Source: Microcoleus sp. FACHB-672 (GTDB taxonomy: Bacteria; Cyanobacteriota; Cyanobacteriia; Cyanobacteriales; Oscillatoriaceae). Taken from it: DNA of 64,000 nucleotides. Below the pieces are notes generated by a model. The model was not told the DNA's origin and made no database searches. It saw only the letters and a list, made by a program, of their open reading frames with translations. Location of the stretch: assembly GCF_014695725.1 (NCBI RefSeq), contig NZ_JACJOU010000026.1:1-64000 (forward strand), written 5' to 3'. Of this stretch, positions 47,059 through 56,387 are shown in pieces (position 1 is the stretch's first letter; every line of letters starts with the position of its first letter). The position numbers were made by a program, and so were the translations under genes.

Positions 47059-48015
47059 ATGAGTCAAGAAATTAAGAGTAGAGTTTATAAAATTTTAGAA
47101 TCATCCGATTCTGAGGACTGGCTGAGCCGGTTCGATGATATTAGCGTAACTGTGCTAGTAATTTTAGATGTGACTGATTTTGTTTTGGCGACTTCTCAAG
47201 AAATTTACTCCAAGTATGAGGTATTTTTATCAAATATTGAATTAATTGCCGTTATCTATTTTACAATTTTGTATATTTTGCAGCTTTGGTCATGCACAGC
47301 AGATGCTAGATACTCACATCGTTTTTGGGGAAGATTGCAATATGCCGTGAGTCCTTTAGTAGTAATCGACTTAATGGCGATTATTCCTTTTTTCTTGCGC
47401 GTGATGTTTCCCCATGTGCAATTAATCGAATCAACAGAAATTTTGCGATTGTTGCGATTATTAAAATTAATTAGATATTCAGCCTCTCTACAAACTATTT
47501 TAAAAGTTATCAACGGCAAAAAAGACGAATTAATTATGACGGTTGTGGCGGTAATTATTTTGTTAATATTTGCATCTAGTATCATGTTTCTGGTAGAAAA
47601 TGAAGCGCAACCAGAAGCATTTCCCAGCATTTCAGCGGCGATGTGGTGGGCAGTGGTGACATTAACAACGGTGGGGTATGGAGATATTTACCCGGTGACG
47701 CCGGTGGGAAAATTATTTGGTGCAGCACTTGCTTTTATTGGAATTGGATTGTTTGCGCTGCCGGCAGGGATTATTGCTTCAGGGTTTTCTGAAGAAATTC
47801 AAAAAAGAAAGCGTCCTGAACTTGATGCACAACCGTGGACAACCGAACAGCAACAGGCAATGACAACCCATATTGAACAATCAGCAGAGTTGATGAAATT
47901 CTGCATAGAGACAGCGAAGAAAAAGTTTGGCGATAGTTTTGAGAATGAAGAAGTTATCCGAGACTTAGCTATTTCCCTGTATAAGGAAGCGGTGGGTAAG
48001 TTTAAGATTTTTTGA
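47059..48015 (+). CDS. Voltage-gated-type potassium channel family protein
   Basis: A 318-residue protein with six predicted transmembrane helices and a pore loop. The S4 is charged (TEILRLLRLLKLIRYS), and the selectivity filter is TVGYGD (about 204-209). It is typical of prokaryotic Kv-type channels. The C-terminal 80 residues are soluble and helical. A TVGYGD filter predicts K+ selectivity. It is divergent from the caspase-like gene (186 bp apart) and convergent with the kinase-VIT-VWA gene, separated by a hairpin. Confidence 0.92.
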   Translation: MSQEIKSRVYKILESSDSEDWLSRFDDISVTVLVILDVTDFVLATSQEIYSKYEVFLSNIELIAVIYFTILYILQLWSCTADARYSHRFWGRLQYAVSPLVVIDLMAIIPFFLRVMFPHVQLIESTEILRLLRLLKLIRYSASLQTILKVINGKKDELIMTVVAVIILLIFASSIMFLVENEAQPEAFPSISAAMWWAVVTLTTVGYGDIYPVTPVGKLFGAALAFIGIGLFALPAGIIASGFSEEIQKRKRPELDAQPWTTEQQQAMTTHIEQSAELMKFCIETAKKKFGDSFENEEVIRDLAISLYKEAVGKFKIF

Positions 48016-48046
48016 AGCCGGCATTAGGGCATTTAATACCGGCTTC
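48014..48046. terminator. 12-bp stem-loop between convergent channel and kinase genes
   Basis: GAAGCCGGCATT (48014-48025) pairs with AATACCGGCTTC (48035-48046) with one mismatch, and contains the CCGGC motif. It begins within the channel stop codon. There is no T-run on either strand, so it may only protect or separate transcripts. Confidence 0.5.
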
Positions 48047-48083
48047 AAAAGCAAGGAACTTAGCGAACTTTTCAATTAGTTAG

Positions 48084-51080
48084 TTAATCAACAGGAAATT
48101 TACTCCGACGACGCTTCCGAGAATAACCAATTCCTAACAAAAGAAATCCCGCCGCCATACCCAAAACTTGGCTGGGTTCCGGCACATCCGCATTTGCCGG
48201 CAATGAACCCGAACTTAATTGTTTGTTCATCCTTTTCGGAATTACAACCGGCACAACCTCTTGCCGTTTAGGATTCTTGGAATCAACTCGCACCTCTTCA
48301 GACACCGCGACAAATGCTGTGTATTGAGATAGCAACCGATAGGCAAGTGCAGTATCCGTAACTGCCTTAACACCGGCAAGATTTTCAGCGCCATACATTT
48401 GATTCATTAAATCTTTAATTCGTGCCCTTCCCCACAGTTGTGAAATTGCAGAATTGCCACTCACTTGATCGAAATTCACATTGAGAATCTTCTCATAACG
48501 CTGACCTCCTGCGATAGTGCCGGTGATGCGAATTTGCCCATTTTTGCGGTCTTGTTTACGCCCAAATAAGACTAAAGGTTGACTTGCAAATAAATCTGCT
48601 GCCTTGAGGGGATAAATTTCTGCCGGCTTCCCAGAACCGACCCAAGTTATTTCAATATTTGTTAAAACCGGATTGTTAATTTCTCGGAAAAACTTCTGTG
48701 CGACAGCCTTGCCAGATTCATGGGGAGGCACAATTTCAGCCGTTCCTCGTCCCAACTCTGCCAGCCGGTTAATTAAAAACCGATTCGTTGAAGAACCTAC
48801 ACCAAAACTGTACAGCCGGTTTCCAGCTTTTAGTCGCTTCTGAACTTCTGCAATTACTTGAAAGTCATTGCCAATCAATCCGTCTGTCAACAAAACCACG
48901 CTTCGCAAGCGTCCTTTAGGTGCCGGTGGAAAATCTAGAACCTTATTCATTCCATTCATTAACTCACTGCCACCATTTGCACTCAAACCATTAACATAAG
49001 CAATTGCTTTCTGACGGTTTGACGGCGTATTTGGTAAAGGGTTAGAGGACAGTTGCGTTGTGGTACTGGCAAAATCTATAATCGTAAACGTGTCTTCAGG
49101 ATTGAGACCATTAATAAACTGCCGCATCAATTCCTGAGATTGCTGAATAGCCGCACCCGCTTGAGATCCAGATGTATCCATCAAGAACACAACATCTTTA
49201 GGCACAATCTGATTCGGATCGTACTTCACGGCTGGAATTAAATAAGTTGCAAAATGACCGCCTTTTTCATCCGATTGAGTTAATACCGTCGCCTGAGTGG
49301 AAGCACCGGCAACTTTGTAACGCAGAATCAAATCTTTATTGGGAATCGTCTTTTCCCCAGCAAGTTTCACCTCCATCGTTGAACCGGCACGTTGAATCGC
49401 CATTTGATGGGAAGGTGAACGTACTTCAGTAATTGGAACGCCGGCATCAATATCCACTGTGACATTAATATCTTGCCCAGAACGAGTTGCAGAAATCGGT
49501 GGATTCAGTTTCGCGGCATCTGCTACACTGTTTCCAGGAATATAACGCGGCCCTACTACCATTGGGAAGACAAATTCATAGTCGCCTCCCTCAAACTTTA
49601 AACTTTCGGTGTAGCGAATCGTAACATCAATTTTTTCACCGGGTTTAATATTCGCCAAAGATTGGGTAAAAATATTATCCCGTTCTTGTTCAAGCAAGCC
49701 TGCAGTTTTTCCCTGCTGTTTCGCTTGCCGATAAATTTGCTTGGCTTCTTCGCGCTTTTTAATTAAGCCACGAATCACGCGATTTCCCACCCGAATTTCC
49801 ATATCATCCACCGCCGCCTCATCTGGCAGGGGAAAGGTATAAATCGCTTCTAAAGGTTCTTTGTAGGGATTAGCAAATGTCTGCGTCACTTCAACGCGCG
49901 ACACATTGCCAGAAATTTTGGCTTTCACTTCTGTGTGTTGCAAGGGAAATGTTTTTTGCTGATTATCCGCAGTAAATAAGCCTGCCGACTGTGGAGGTGC
50001 TATTGGCTTCACCGGCACGTTATATTCTTGCGATACTGGGCTATTGTAATAAGTTGGCTGCGGCGGGAATAATGTATTCAATAGATTCATGCCGGCAGTC
50101 CATCCCACGACGATAACCGTACCCCCTAGCAGCACCTTATTCTTTGTCTTTGACAGCGCTGAGGGGGTAGCATTTAAATCGGTGAGAATTTCAGTCGTTG
50201 ATTCGTAGCGCCGCTTCGTTGCACTTTGCAGCATTTTGTCAAGAACTTTCCCTAACTGAGGACTCACCGGCTTCCTCAAATAATCTCGCCAAACCCAACG
50301 ATCTTCTCCACTATCAAACAAATCAAAGGGTGCAACTTGAGTCATTAAGTGGATGCAAGTGACACCCAAGCTGTAGATATCACTAGCAAAAATTGCCTTG
50401 CCTTTGGTTTGTTCTGGCGCTGTGTAGGCAGCAGAACCGATCATCGTGCCGGTTTTCGCCAAAGCCGTCTCCGTAGCCAATTTTGCCGCCCCAAAATCAA
50501 CTAAAACCAGCTTGCTATCTGCCTGTCGGCGAATAATATTTTCTGGCTTTATATCTCGGTGAATAATTTGGTGATTGTGAACAAACCCCAACACCGGCAG
50601 CAAATCATTTAACAGTTGACGAATTTTAGTTTCGTTAAAAGATCCTTCCTCTGCTAATTCTTGCGCCAAATTGCAACCGGCAATCCACTCCTGCACAAGA
50701 TACTGATGCCCGTTTCGCTCAAAATACCCCAACATTTGCGGAATTTGCGGATAGTTACCCAGTTGTTTGAGTCGCTGTGCTTCTTCACGAAAGAGTTCTG
50801 AAGCTTTCTGAGTATTGCCGGTTTGCTGAGGAAAAAACTGCTTGATCGCGCATCGCTTTTGTGCCGGCTGCAATTCATCCACAGCCAGAAAAGTGCGCCC
50901 AAATCCCCCAGCACCGATAGGTTCAATTGCCCGATATTGCCCTTGCAGCAGTAATTGAGCGCCGCAACTGTTACAAATTTCGTCAGAGGAAAAGTTTTGC
51001 GGATGTTGACAGTTGGGATTGAGGCAGTAGCACCCATCGAAGTTGGCGGTGGGTTTTTTTTGAGGAGTGAATTGACTCAT
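48084..51080 (-). CDS. Zinc-ribbon Ser/Thr kinase with VIT, VWA and PEP-CTERM-like tail
   Basis: A 998-residue protein with an unusual module order. An N-terminal zinc ribbon (CYCLNPNCQ and ICNSCG, about 17-39) precedes a Hanks kinase (about 47-315; GAGGFGRT, Lys80 in AIKQFF, catalytic Asp176 in HRDIKPEN, DFG at 195-197). A single TM helix follows (about 316-338). Then come a VIT domain (about 367-500), a von Willebrand A domain with the MIDAS motif DTSGS at about 635, and a C-terminal VPEPSQVLGMAAGFLLLGIG then YSRKRRRSK, matching the PEP-CTERM pattern of a PEP motif, hydrophobic helix and basic tail. VIT-VWA would lie outside the cytoplasm, linked to a cytoplasmic kinase. Start ATG is at 51080. 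Confidence 0.85.
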   Translation of the reverse strand: MSQFTPQKKPTANFDGCYCLNPNCQHPQNFSSDEICNSCGAQLLLQGQYRAIEPIGAGGFGRTFLAVDELQPAQKRCAIKQFFPQQTGNTQKASELFREEAQRLKQLGNYPQIPQMLGYFERNGHQYLVQEWIAGCNLAQELAEEGSFNETKIRQLLNDLLPVLGFVHNHQIIHRDIKPENIIRRQADSKLVLVDFGAAKLATETALAKTGTMIGSAAYTAPEQTKGKAIFASDIYSLGVTCIHLMTQVAPFDLFDSGEDRWVWRDYLRKPVSPQLGKVLDKMLQSATKRRYESTTEILTDLNATPSALSKTKNKVLLGGTVIVVGWTAGMNLLNTLFPPQPTYYNSPVSQEYNVPVKPIAPPQSAGLFTADNQQKTFPLQHTEVKAKISGNVSRVEVTQTFANPYKEPLEAIYTFPLPDEAAVDDMEIRVGNRVIRGLIKKREEAKQIYRQAKQQGKTAGLLEQERDNIFTQSLANIKPGEKIDVTIRYTESLKFEGGDYEFVFPMVVGPRYIPGNSVADAAKLNPPISATRSGQDINVTVDIDAGVPITEVRSPSHQMAIQRAGSTMEVKLAGEKTIPNKDLILRYKVAGASTQATVLTQSDEKGGHFATYLIPAVKYDPNQIVPKDVVFLMDTSGSQAGAAIQQSQELMRQFINGLNPEDTFTIIDFASTTTQLSSNPLPNTPSNRQKAIAYVNGLSANGGSELMNGMNKVLDFPPAPKGRLRSVVLLTDGLIGNDFQVIAEVQKRLKAGNRLYSFGVGSSTNRFLINRLAELGRGTAEIVPPHESGKAVAQKFFREINNPVLTNIEITWVGSGKPAEIYPLKAADLFASQPLVLFGRKQDRKNGQIRITGTIAGGQRYEKILNVNFDQVSGNSAISQLWGRARIKDLMNQMYGAENLAGVKAVTDTALAYRLLSQYTAFVAVSEEVRVDSKNPKRQEVVPVVIPKRMNKQLSSGSLPANADVPEPSQVLGMAAGFLLLGIGYSRKRRRSKFPVD

Positions 51081-51618
51081 AAACGCCTGATTTTTAAGAC
51101 TTAATGGAGTTGCCAGGGTGGCACATGAGGTGCCCAAGCGAGGAAGCTTGAATAGCCGCTACAGTTTTCGCGAGGTGAAATACGGATAAGCGGCTTGATC
51201 AGAGCAAAAAAAGCTGCCGGTGGGGGTTGCTAAGCTTCAGACAATGCCGGTTAACCAGCGATCAAGAGCCGGCGCGTCTTTTAAAGCAGCATAATTGACG
51301 TGATTCTAGCTAATCTTTCTTGAGAGGGATTGACACAGATCACTTTTCACTCAAAAGACTGAATGCACCACCCCTGTAAGCCTAGGGTTTAAACGCCTAG
51401 CCGTTGAGTGTAGAGGTGTGCCGGCAAATACTAGGCGTTTGGGCAGGGATCTGTTATTTTTTGGGATAATATTCGTTGAGTTATTTCGATTCAGCGAAGT
51501 AATTTGATTGCTGCGGTTGCTGGGATTGAACATCACAGGTAGCAAGAGCGCTTTCACAACTGTCGATCCCAGGTTTCTGAATTGAAGAAATTAGGGTGCT
51601 GTCATCAAGGCAAAGAAC
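51081..51618. promoter_or_regulatory. 538-bp divergent region with an inverted repeat
   Basis: Shared upstream region of the kinase-VIT-VWA and pentapeptide genes. It holds the dyad AAACGCCTAG (51391-51400)/CTAGGCGTTT (51431-51440) with a 30-nt spacer, and a CCTGTAAGCCTAGGGTTT sequence next to it. No gene is seen. Confidence 0.4.
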
Positions 51619-52425
51619 ATGGCTGGGAATCCCGCACACGTCAAACGGTTGCTAGAAACGAAACAATGTCAGGGAGGCGATCTCAGGGATGCCAACCTGA
51701 GCCGGTTCAATCTCAGTGGTGCCGACCTCAGCGGTGCCAAGTTGATGTTTGCCAATCTCAATAATGCCAAGCTCAGCAAGGCCAATTTGAGTGGTGCCGA
51801 TTTAAGTTTTGCTAACTTGGTGGCTGCCGATCTCGTGAGTGCTGATTTAAGCGGTTTAGACGCCAAGGGAATTAATCTGTTTGAGTCTCATCTCAACAGT
51901 GCCAACCTCAGCGGTGCTGACTTAAGAGTGGCAAATCTGGTTAACTGCGATCTCAGTGATGCCAACTTAAGCGGATCAGATATGGGAGGGGCGAATTTAA
52001 TCGGCACCCAGATGACGAGAGCCAACCTAAGTGGGGCAAACTTGGGAGGGACAAATATGGGGAAAGCGAATTTAGTTGCAGCGAACTTGCTAAATGCCAA
52101 CCTCAGTGATGCGCGGTTAGTGGAAGTTGATCTGAGTGATGCTAACCTCAGCGGTGCTAACTTGAGTAGCGCCAACCTGTTGAATGCCAACCTCAGCGGC
52201 GCAAATCTTAGTGGTGCCAATTTGAATGGTGCAAACTTGGCAAATGCAAAGCTGGACGGTGCAATTGGACTTGAGAGCGACAGCCCAAATATAAGGCGAC
52301 CAAATGTGGAGACAACAGCAAGTGCGCCGCCGGTGGGAATGTCTTACTTGAGTTTGCCTCATGCAGGGCCGTATTATTCTGATTCCCCAGGTTCTGCCGG
52401 CAAGCCACGCTTCGGTACGCCCTAG
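51619..52425 (+). CDS. Pentapeptide-repeat protein
   Basis: A 268-residue protein, mostly about 38 A(D/N)LSG-type pentapeptides (about 20-215), for example GADLSGAKLMFANLNNAKLS. The N-terminus (MAGNPAHVKRLLETKQCQGG) is short and the C-terminal 50 residues are Pro/Ser-rich (NIRRPNVETTASAPPVGMSY). It lacks the GAIFED tail seen in the 33.5-35.8 kb pair. The repeat beta-helix can mimic DNA in some relatives, but nothing here indicates that. Function unknown. It is followed by chrA 165 bp away. Confidence 0.88.
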   Translation: MAGNPAHVKRLLETKQCQGGDLRDANLSRFNLSGADLSGAKLMFANLNNAKLSKANLSGADLSFANLVAADLVSADLSGLDAKGINLFESHLNSANLSGADLRVANLVNCDLSDANLSGSDMGGANLIGTQMTRANLSGANLGGTNMGKANLVAANLLNANLSDARLVEVDLSDANLSGANLSSANLLNANLSGANLSGANLNGANLANAKLDGAIGLESDSPNIRRPNVETTASAPPVGMSYLSLPHAGPYYSDSPGSAGKPRFGTP

Positions 52426-52499
52426 AAATCGATTTTTCTTAGTCGTAAATTGCCGGTTAGCACTATTAGTTTGCCTAACGTGTAAACGTCCCTGTGCTG

Positions 52500-52515
52500 G
52501 AACTTGTACAAGTTC
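52500..52515. promoter_or_regulatory. Perfect 16-bp palindrome upstream of chrA
   Basis: GAACTTGTACAAGTTC is an exact dyad, followed 6 nt later by a GAGTTC half-site (52522-52527). It lies 75 nt before the chrA start. It is a candidate operator, but I do not know the regulator. Confidence 0.45.
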
Positions 52516-52590
52516 TTATACGAGTTCACCAAATTCTTGATAAAAATAATGCCTCCAGAATAAAACCCTATCCCGTGACCGAGGCAACTA

Positions 52591-53799
52591 ATGGATTCTT
52601 CAGCCCCACACCGGCTGACTCAATTAGCCAAAGTGTTCTTCAAGCTCGGCGCAATCGGATTTGGTGGCCCTGCGGCTCACATCGCCATGATGGAGGATGA
52701 GGTTGTCCACCGGCACAAGTGGCTGACGCGAGAGCAATTTCTCGATCTTGTCGGTGCAACAAACTTGATTCCCGGCCCGAACTCTACAGAAATGGCGATT
52801 CATGTGGGATACATCTACGCCGGCTGGTTGGGGTTAATTGTCGCCGGCATCTGTTTTATCGGGCCGGCAGTTGTGATCACCGGCGCATTTGCCTGGGCTT
52901 ATGTCGTGTTTGGCCAACTGCCGCAAGTCTCGCCTTTGCTCTATGGCATCAAGCCGGCAGTCCTCGCCATCATCTTGGGCGCTATCTGGAAACTGGGAAA
53001 AACCGCTGTTAAAAACCGCAAACTCCTGCTGATCGCGGTTGCAGTTACGGTTGCCTTATTTTTAGGGCTAAATGAGGTGATTGCCCTGTTACTCGGAGGC
53101 TTACTGGGAATGCTTTGGCTGCGTTTATCCCAAGGACACAACGACGGAACCGGCACGGGATTTAACGGATGGCTGATTGGCGTTTCCTTCCATCCTTTAC
53201 TCTCCCAAATTTCTACCGCTTCCCCGCTTGCCTCGCCTACTGCCCCGACTTTGTGGCAACTTGGATTATTTTTCCTAAAAGTCGGCTCAGTTTTATTTGG
53301 CAGCGGCTATGTGCTGATAGCCTTTCTAGAAGAGGGATTAGTCGGGCAAGGCTGGCTAACTCAACAGCAGCTACTGGATGCCATTGCTATTGGCCAATTC
53401 ACACCAGGGCCGGTGTCATCAACCGCTACATTTATTGGTTATGTGATTGCCGGCTGGCCTGGAGCCGTGGTGGCCACACTGGGCATTTTCCTGCCTTCGT
53501 TTCTGTTTGTTGCTGCATTAAACCCCTTGCTCCCGCGTCTACGTTCCAGTCCTTGGGCTTCAGCATTTTTAGATGCGGTGAATGTTAGTGCTATCGCCCT
53601 GATGGCGGCAGTGACTGTGCAACTCGCCAGAGGCATCCTGATCGTCTCAACCGGCACTCAACTCAACATTGATTGGTCGGCACTCTTCATTGCAATCATT
53701 GCTGCCGTTGCTGCCATTCGCTTTCGCCTCACCACCATCTGGCTAGTCTTAGGGGGCGCATTGATGGGCTGGCTTGCCAATTTTATCTTGAGCAACTGA
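52591..53799 (+). CDS. chrA: Chromate transporter, ChrA family
   Basis: A 402-residue inner-membrane protein with the two-copy CHR fold. The first half has FFKLGAIGFGGPAAHIAMME and ATNLIPGPNSTEMAIHVGYI. The second repeats the pattern (FFLKVGSVLFGSGYVLIAFL, then IGQFTPGPVSSTATFIGYVI), as in the long-chain ChrA family of about 400 residues. These proteins exchange chromate for another ion. In cyanobacteria the physiological substrate may be sulfate-like anions. Start ATG is at 52591. It is convergent with ugd. Confidence 0.9.
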   Translation: MDSSAPHRLTQLAKVFFKLGAIGFGGPAAHIAMMEDEVVHRHKWLTREQFLDLVGATNLIPGPNSTEMAIHVGYIYAGWLGLIVAGICFIGPAVVITGAFAWAYVVFGQLPQVSPLLYGIKPAVLAIILGAIWKLGKTAVKNRKLLLIAVAVTVALFLGLNEVIALLLGGLLGMLWLRLSQGHNDGTGTGFNGWLIGVSFHPLLSQISTASPLASPTAPTLWQLGLFFLKVGSVLFGSGYVLIAFLEEGLVGQGWLTQQQLLDAIAIGQFTPGPVSSTATFIGYVIAGWPGAVVATLGIFLPSFLFVAALNPLLPRLRSSPWASAFLDAVNVSAIALMAAVTVQLARGILIVSTGTQLNIDWSALFIAIIAAVAAIRFRLTTIWLVLGGALMGWLANFILSN

Positions 53800-53805
53800 T
53801 CGGAG

Positions 53806-53834
53806 AGGAAGGGCCAGGAAACGACTTCCTAGCC
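53806..53834. terminator. Stem-loop between convergent chrA and ugd
   Basis: GGCCAGGAA (53812-53820) pairs with TTCCTAGCC (53826-53834) with one mismatch. An overlapping AGGAAG (53806-53811)/CTTCCT (53825-53830) stem is an alternative. No clear T-run is present. It may separate the two transcripts. Confidence 0.45.
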
Positions 53835-53860
53835 CCTAACCCCTAGTCCCTAACCTCTAA

Positions 53861-55255
53861 TTACCGGCCAATGCCAACGTAACGGAAGCCGGCTTTTTCC
53901 ACCGCCTCCCGATCAAGGAAATTGCGGCCATCAATGATCACGCGGTTGTTCATCAGCTTAGCCATTTTTTCATAGTCAAGCGTGCGGAACTGCTGCCATT
54001 CCGTCACCACCAGCAGGGCATCGCAGCCATCGGCCAGCCGTTCTGGATCAGTTTCTACAAGCACGCCAGATAGACCATGACGAATGCCGGTTTGAGACAC
54101 AATCGGGTCATAAGCTTTCACTTTTGCCCCCAGCCGGTTTAATTGCTCAATCACGTTGAGTGCCGGCGCATCGCGCATATCATCCGTATCGGGTTTGAAG
54201 GTCAGACCTAACAAACCTACGGTTTTACCCTTGAGGATTTTAAGTTCGTGCTGAAGTTTTTCAATGGCGAGTAACCGCTGACGCTGGTTGACGCTGACTG
54301 CAGCTTTGAGAAGTTGAGCCTCATAGTTGTAGTCATCAGCAGTGTGAATTAACGCGGAAACATCTTTAGGAAAGCAGGAACCGCCCCAACCAATGCCGGC
54401 ATTCAAAAATTTGCTGCCAATTCGGGAGTCCAGACCGATTCCTTTCGCAATCTGCACCACATCTGCACCGACGCGGTCACAAATATTAGCAATTTCATTG
54501 ATAAAGCTGATTTTGGTTGCCAAGAACGCATTTGCAGCGTACTTGATCATCTCAGCAGAACTAATATCGGTGACAACCACCGGCACCGGCTGCAACGACT
54601 GATCTTCAGCAAACTTACGCTCAATGATCGGCGTGTAAAGTTCCTGCATCATTGAGATGGCTTTGGGGCTGTTGCTTCCCAAAACGATCCGATCTGGGTT
54701 AAAGGTGTCGTAAACTGCTGAGCCTTCGCGCAAAAACTCTGGATTACTGACAACGTCAAACTTAACACCGCTCTCAACGGCAACCTCTTCATTTGTTGTG
54801 CCGCCACCGACTCCCACCAGCGTCTTCTGACGTTCGGCGAGGCCATCAAGCACAATCATTCGCACCCAGTCACCTGAACCGATGGGCACGGTTGATTTAT
54901 TCACGATTACCTTATATCCGCCATCTAGGTGGGCACCAATGCCACGGGCAACGGCTTCGACATAGCGGGTATCGCTTTCGCCCGTTGCCAGTGCCGGCGT
55001 CCCCACCGCCACAAACAAGATCTCACCGTGAGCCACCCCGGCTGCCAAATCTGAGGTAAATTCCAGATTCCCAGTCTGATAGGCTGCCTGCATAATCTCT
55101 GTCAGTCCCGGTTCAAAGATTGGCGACTGCCCAGACTTTAGCAGAATAACTTTTTGTTCGTTGTTGTCTACGCACACGACATGATGCCCAATATGGGCCA
55201 AGCAAGCGCCGGTTACTAAGCCAACATATCCAGTACCAATGACACAAACACGCAT
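53861..55255 (-). CDS. ugd: UDP-glucose 6-dehydrogenase
   Basis: A 464-residue enzyme. It has an N-terminal Rossmann fold (MRVCVIGTGYVGLVTGACLA), the catalytic Cys in GIGWGGSCFPKDVSAL, and a UDP-binding C-terminal domain (LTFKPDTDDMRDAPALNVIE). The length matches the family (about 450-470). It oxidises UDP-glucose to UDP-glucuronate in two NAD-dependent steps. It is 199 bp downstream of the UDP-glucuronate decarboxylase gene on the same strand, so the two probably supply UDP-glucuronate and UDP-xylose for polysaccharide synthesis. Confidence 0.94.
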   Translation of the reverse strand: MRVCVIGTGYVGLVTGACLAHIGHHVVCVDNNEQKVILLKSGQSPIFEPGLTEIMQAAYQTGNLEFTSDLAAGVAHGEILFVAVGTPALATGESDTRYVEAVARGIGAHLDGGYKVIVNKSTVPIGSGDWVRMIVLDGLAERQKTLVGVGGGTTNEEVAVESGVKFDVVSNPEFLREGSAVYDTFNPDRIVLGSNSPKAISMMQELYTPIIERKFAEDQSLQPVPVVVTDISSAEMIKYAANAFLATKISFINEIANICDRVGADVVQIAKGIGLDSRIGSKFLNAGIGWGGSCFPKDVSALIHTADDYNYEAQLLKAAVSVNQRQRLLAIEKLQHELKILKGKTVGLLGLTFKPDTDDMRDAPALNVIEQLNRLGAKVKAYDPIVSQTGIRHGLSGVLVETDPERLADGCDALLVVTEWQQFRTLDYEKMAKLMNNRVIIDGRNFLDREAVEKAGFRYVGIGR

Positions 55256-55454
55256 AATCGTAGATCCTCAAAAATAAAGGTTTGGGGTTTGGGGAAAGAA
55301 AAGTAAGAGGTGGGCAGCGTGAACCCAGTTAATTGTGCCCAGACAAGCGGCAGAAATTGCGCCGGTGTGAAATTTGTTTGAGCGCTTTTTTGTTCTGCCT
55401 TCTCTCTTTACTTCTTGTGCCTGTTCGCCACAGTGTTATTTAATGCAAAGGTTG

Positions 55455-56387
55455 CTAGTTTGAAGTGACACGGTCGCGGAAGTCCTGCACCGTCATCTTT
55501 AAACCTTCTGCTAGAGGCACTGTGGGCTGCCACGACAGCCAAGTTTTAGCTAGGGTAATATTCGGCTGCCGCTGCTTGGGGTCGTCTTCGGGCAAGGGTT
55601 TAAATATAATTTCTGCCTCTGGATTGACCATGTGCTGGATTTTCTGAGCCAATTCTAAGATAGTGTATTCATCCGGGTTACCCAGATTGATCGGCCCGAT
55701 GTGTTCGCCATTCATCAACCGAATCAGCCCTTCCACTAAATCAGAAACGTAGCAGAAACTGCGAGTTTGCGAGCCATCGCCATAAACGGTTAGGGGAATT
55801 CCTTTTAAGGACTGCACGATAAAGTTGCTCACAACTCGACCGTCATTTTCTAACATCCGAGTTCCGTAGGTATTAAAGATGCGAGCCACTCGAATGTCAA
55901 CGCCATTTTGCCGATGATAGTCAAATGCTAGGGTTTCGGCAACCCGCTTGCCTTCGTCATAACAGCTGCGAATGCCGATGGGGTTAACGTTGCCGCGATA
56001 GTCTTCTGTTTGCGGGTGAACTTCTGGATCTCCATACACTTCCGAGGTGGAAGCTAGCAGAATTCGTGCTTTGACACGCTTTGCCAGTCCCAGCATATTC
56101 ATGGTTCCCAAGACATTCGTTTTGATAGTCTTGACGGGATTGTACTGGTAATGCACCGGCGACGCAGGGCAAGCCAAATGGTAAATCTGATCTGCCTCTA
56201 ACCGAATCGGTTCGGTGATGTCATGCCGGATGAGTTCAAAGTAGGGATGATTGAACCATTTCAAGATGTTGCGCTTGTGCCCTGTATAGAAGTTATCCAA
56301 ACAGATCACTTCGTGGCCATCGGCCATCAATCGGTCGATGAGATGGGAACCAATAAACCCAGCGCCACCTGTAACCAAAATTCTCAT
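55455..56387 (-). CDS. UDP-glucuronate decarboxylase (UXS)
   Basis: A 310-residue short-chain dehydrogenase/reductase with GGAGFIGSH at residues 7-15 and the catalytic SCYDEGKR Tyr/Lys pair. The sequence [20 protein letters not shown] and the [12 protein letters not shown] region match UDP-xylose synthases, which convert UDP-glucuronate to UDP-xylose with bound NAD+. The ugd gene that makes its substrate follows on the same strand. No signal peptide. Start is ATG 56387. A GalE-like or rhamnose enzyme is less likely given the ugd partner. Confidence 0.9.
   Translation of the reverse strand: MRILVTGGAGFIGSHLIDRLMADGHEVICLDNFYTGHKRNILKWFNHPYFELIRHDITEPIRLEADQIYHLACPASPVHYQYNPVKTIKTNVLGTMNMLGLAKRVKARILLASTSEVYGDPEVHPQTEDYRGNVNPIGIRSCYDEGKRVAETLAFDYHRQNGVDIRVARIFNTYGTRMLENDGRVVSNFIVQSLKGIPLTVYGDGSQTRSFCYVSDLVEGLIRLMNGEHIGPINLGNPDEYTILELAQKIQHMVNPEAEIIFKPLPEDDPKQRQPNITLAKTWLSWQPTVPLAEGLKMTVQDFRDRVTSN

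Noticed and set aside
51361-51450. Cloverleaf-like inverted repeats considered as a tRNA
   Set aside because: No T-loop GGTTCRANTCC or acceptor stem could be fitted. It is only a dyad.
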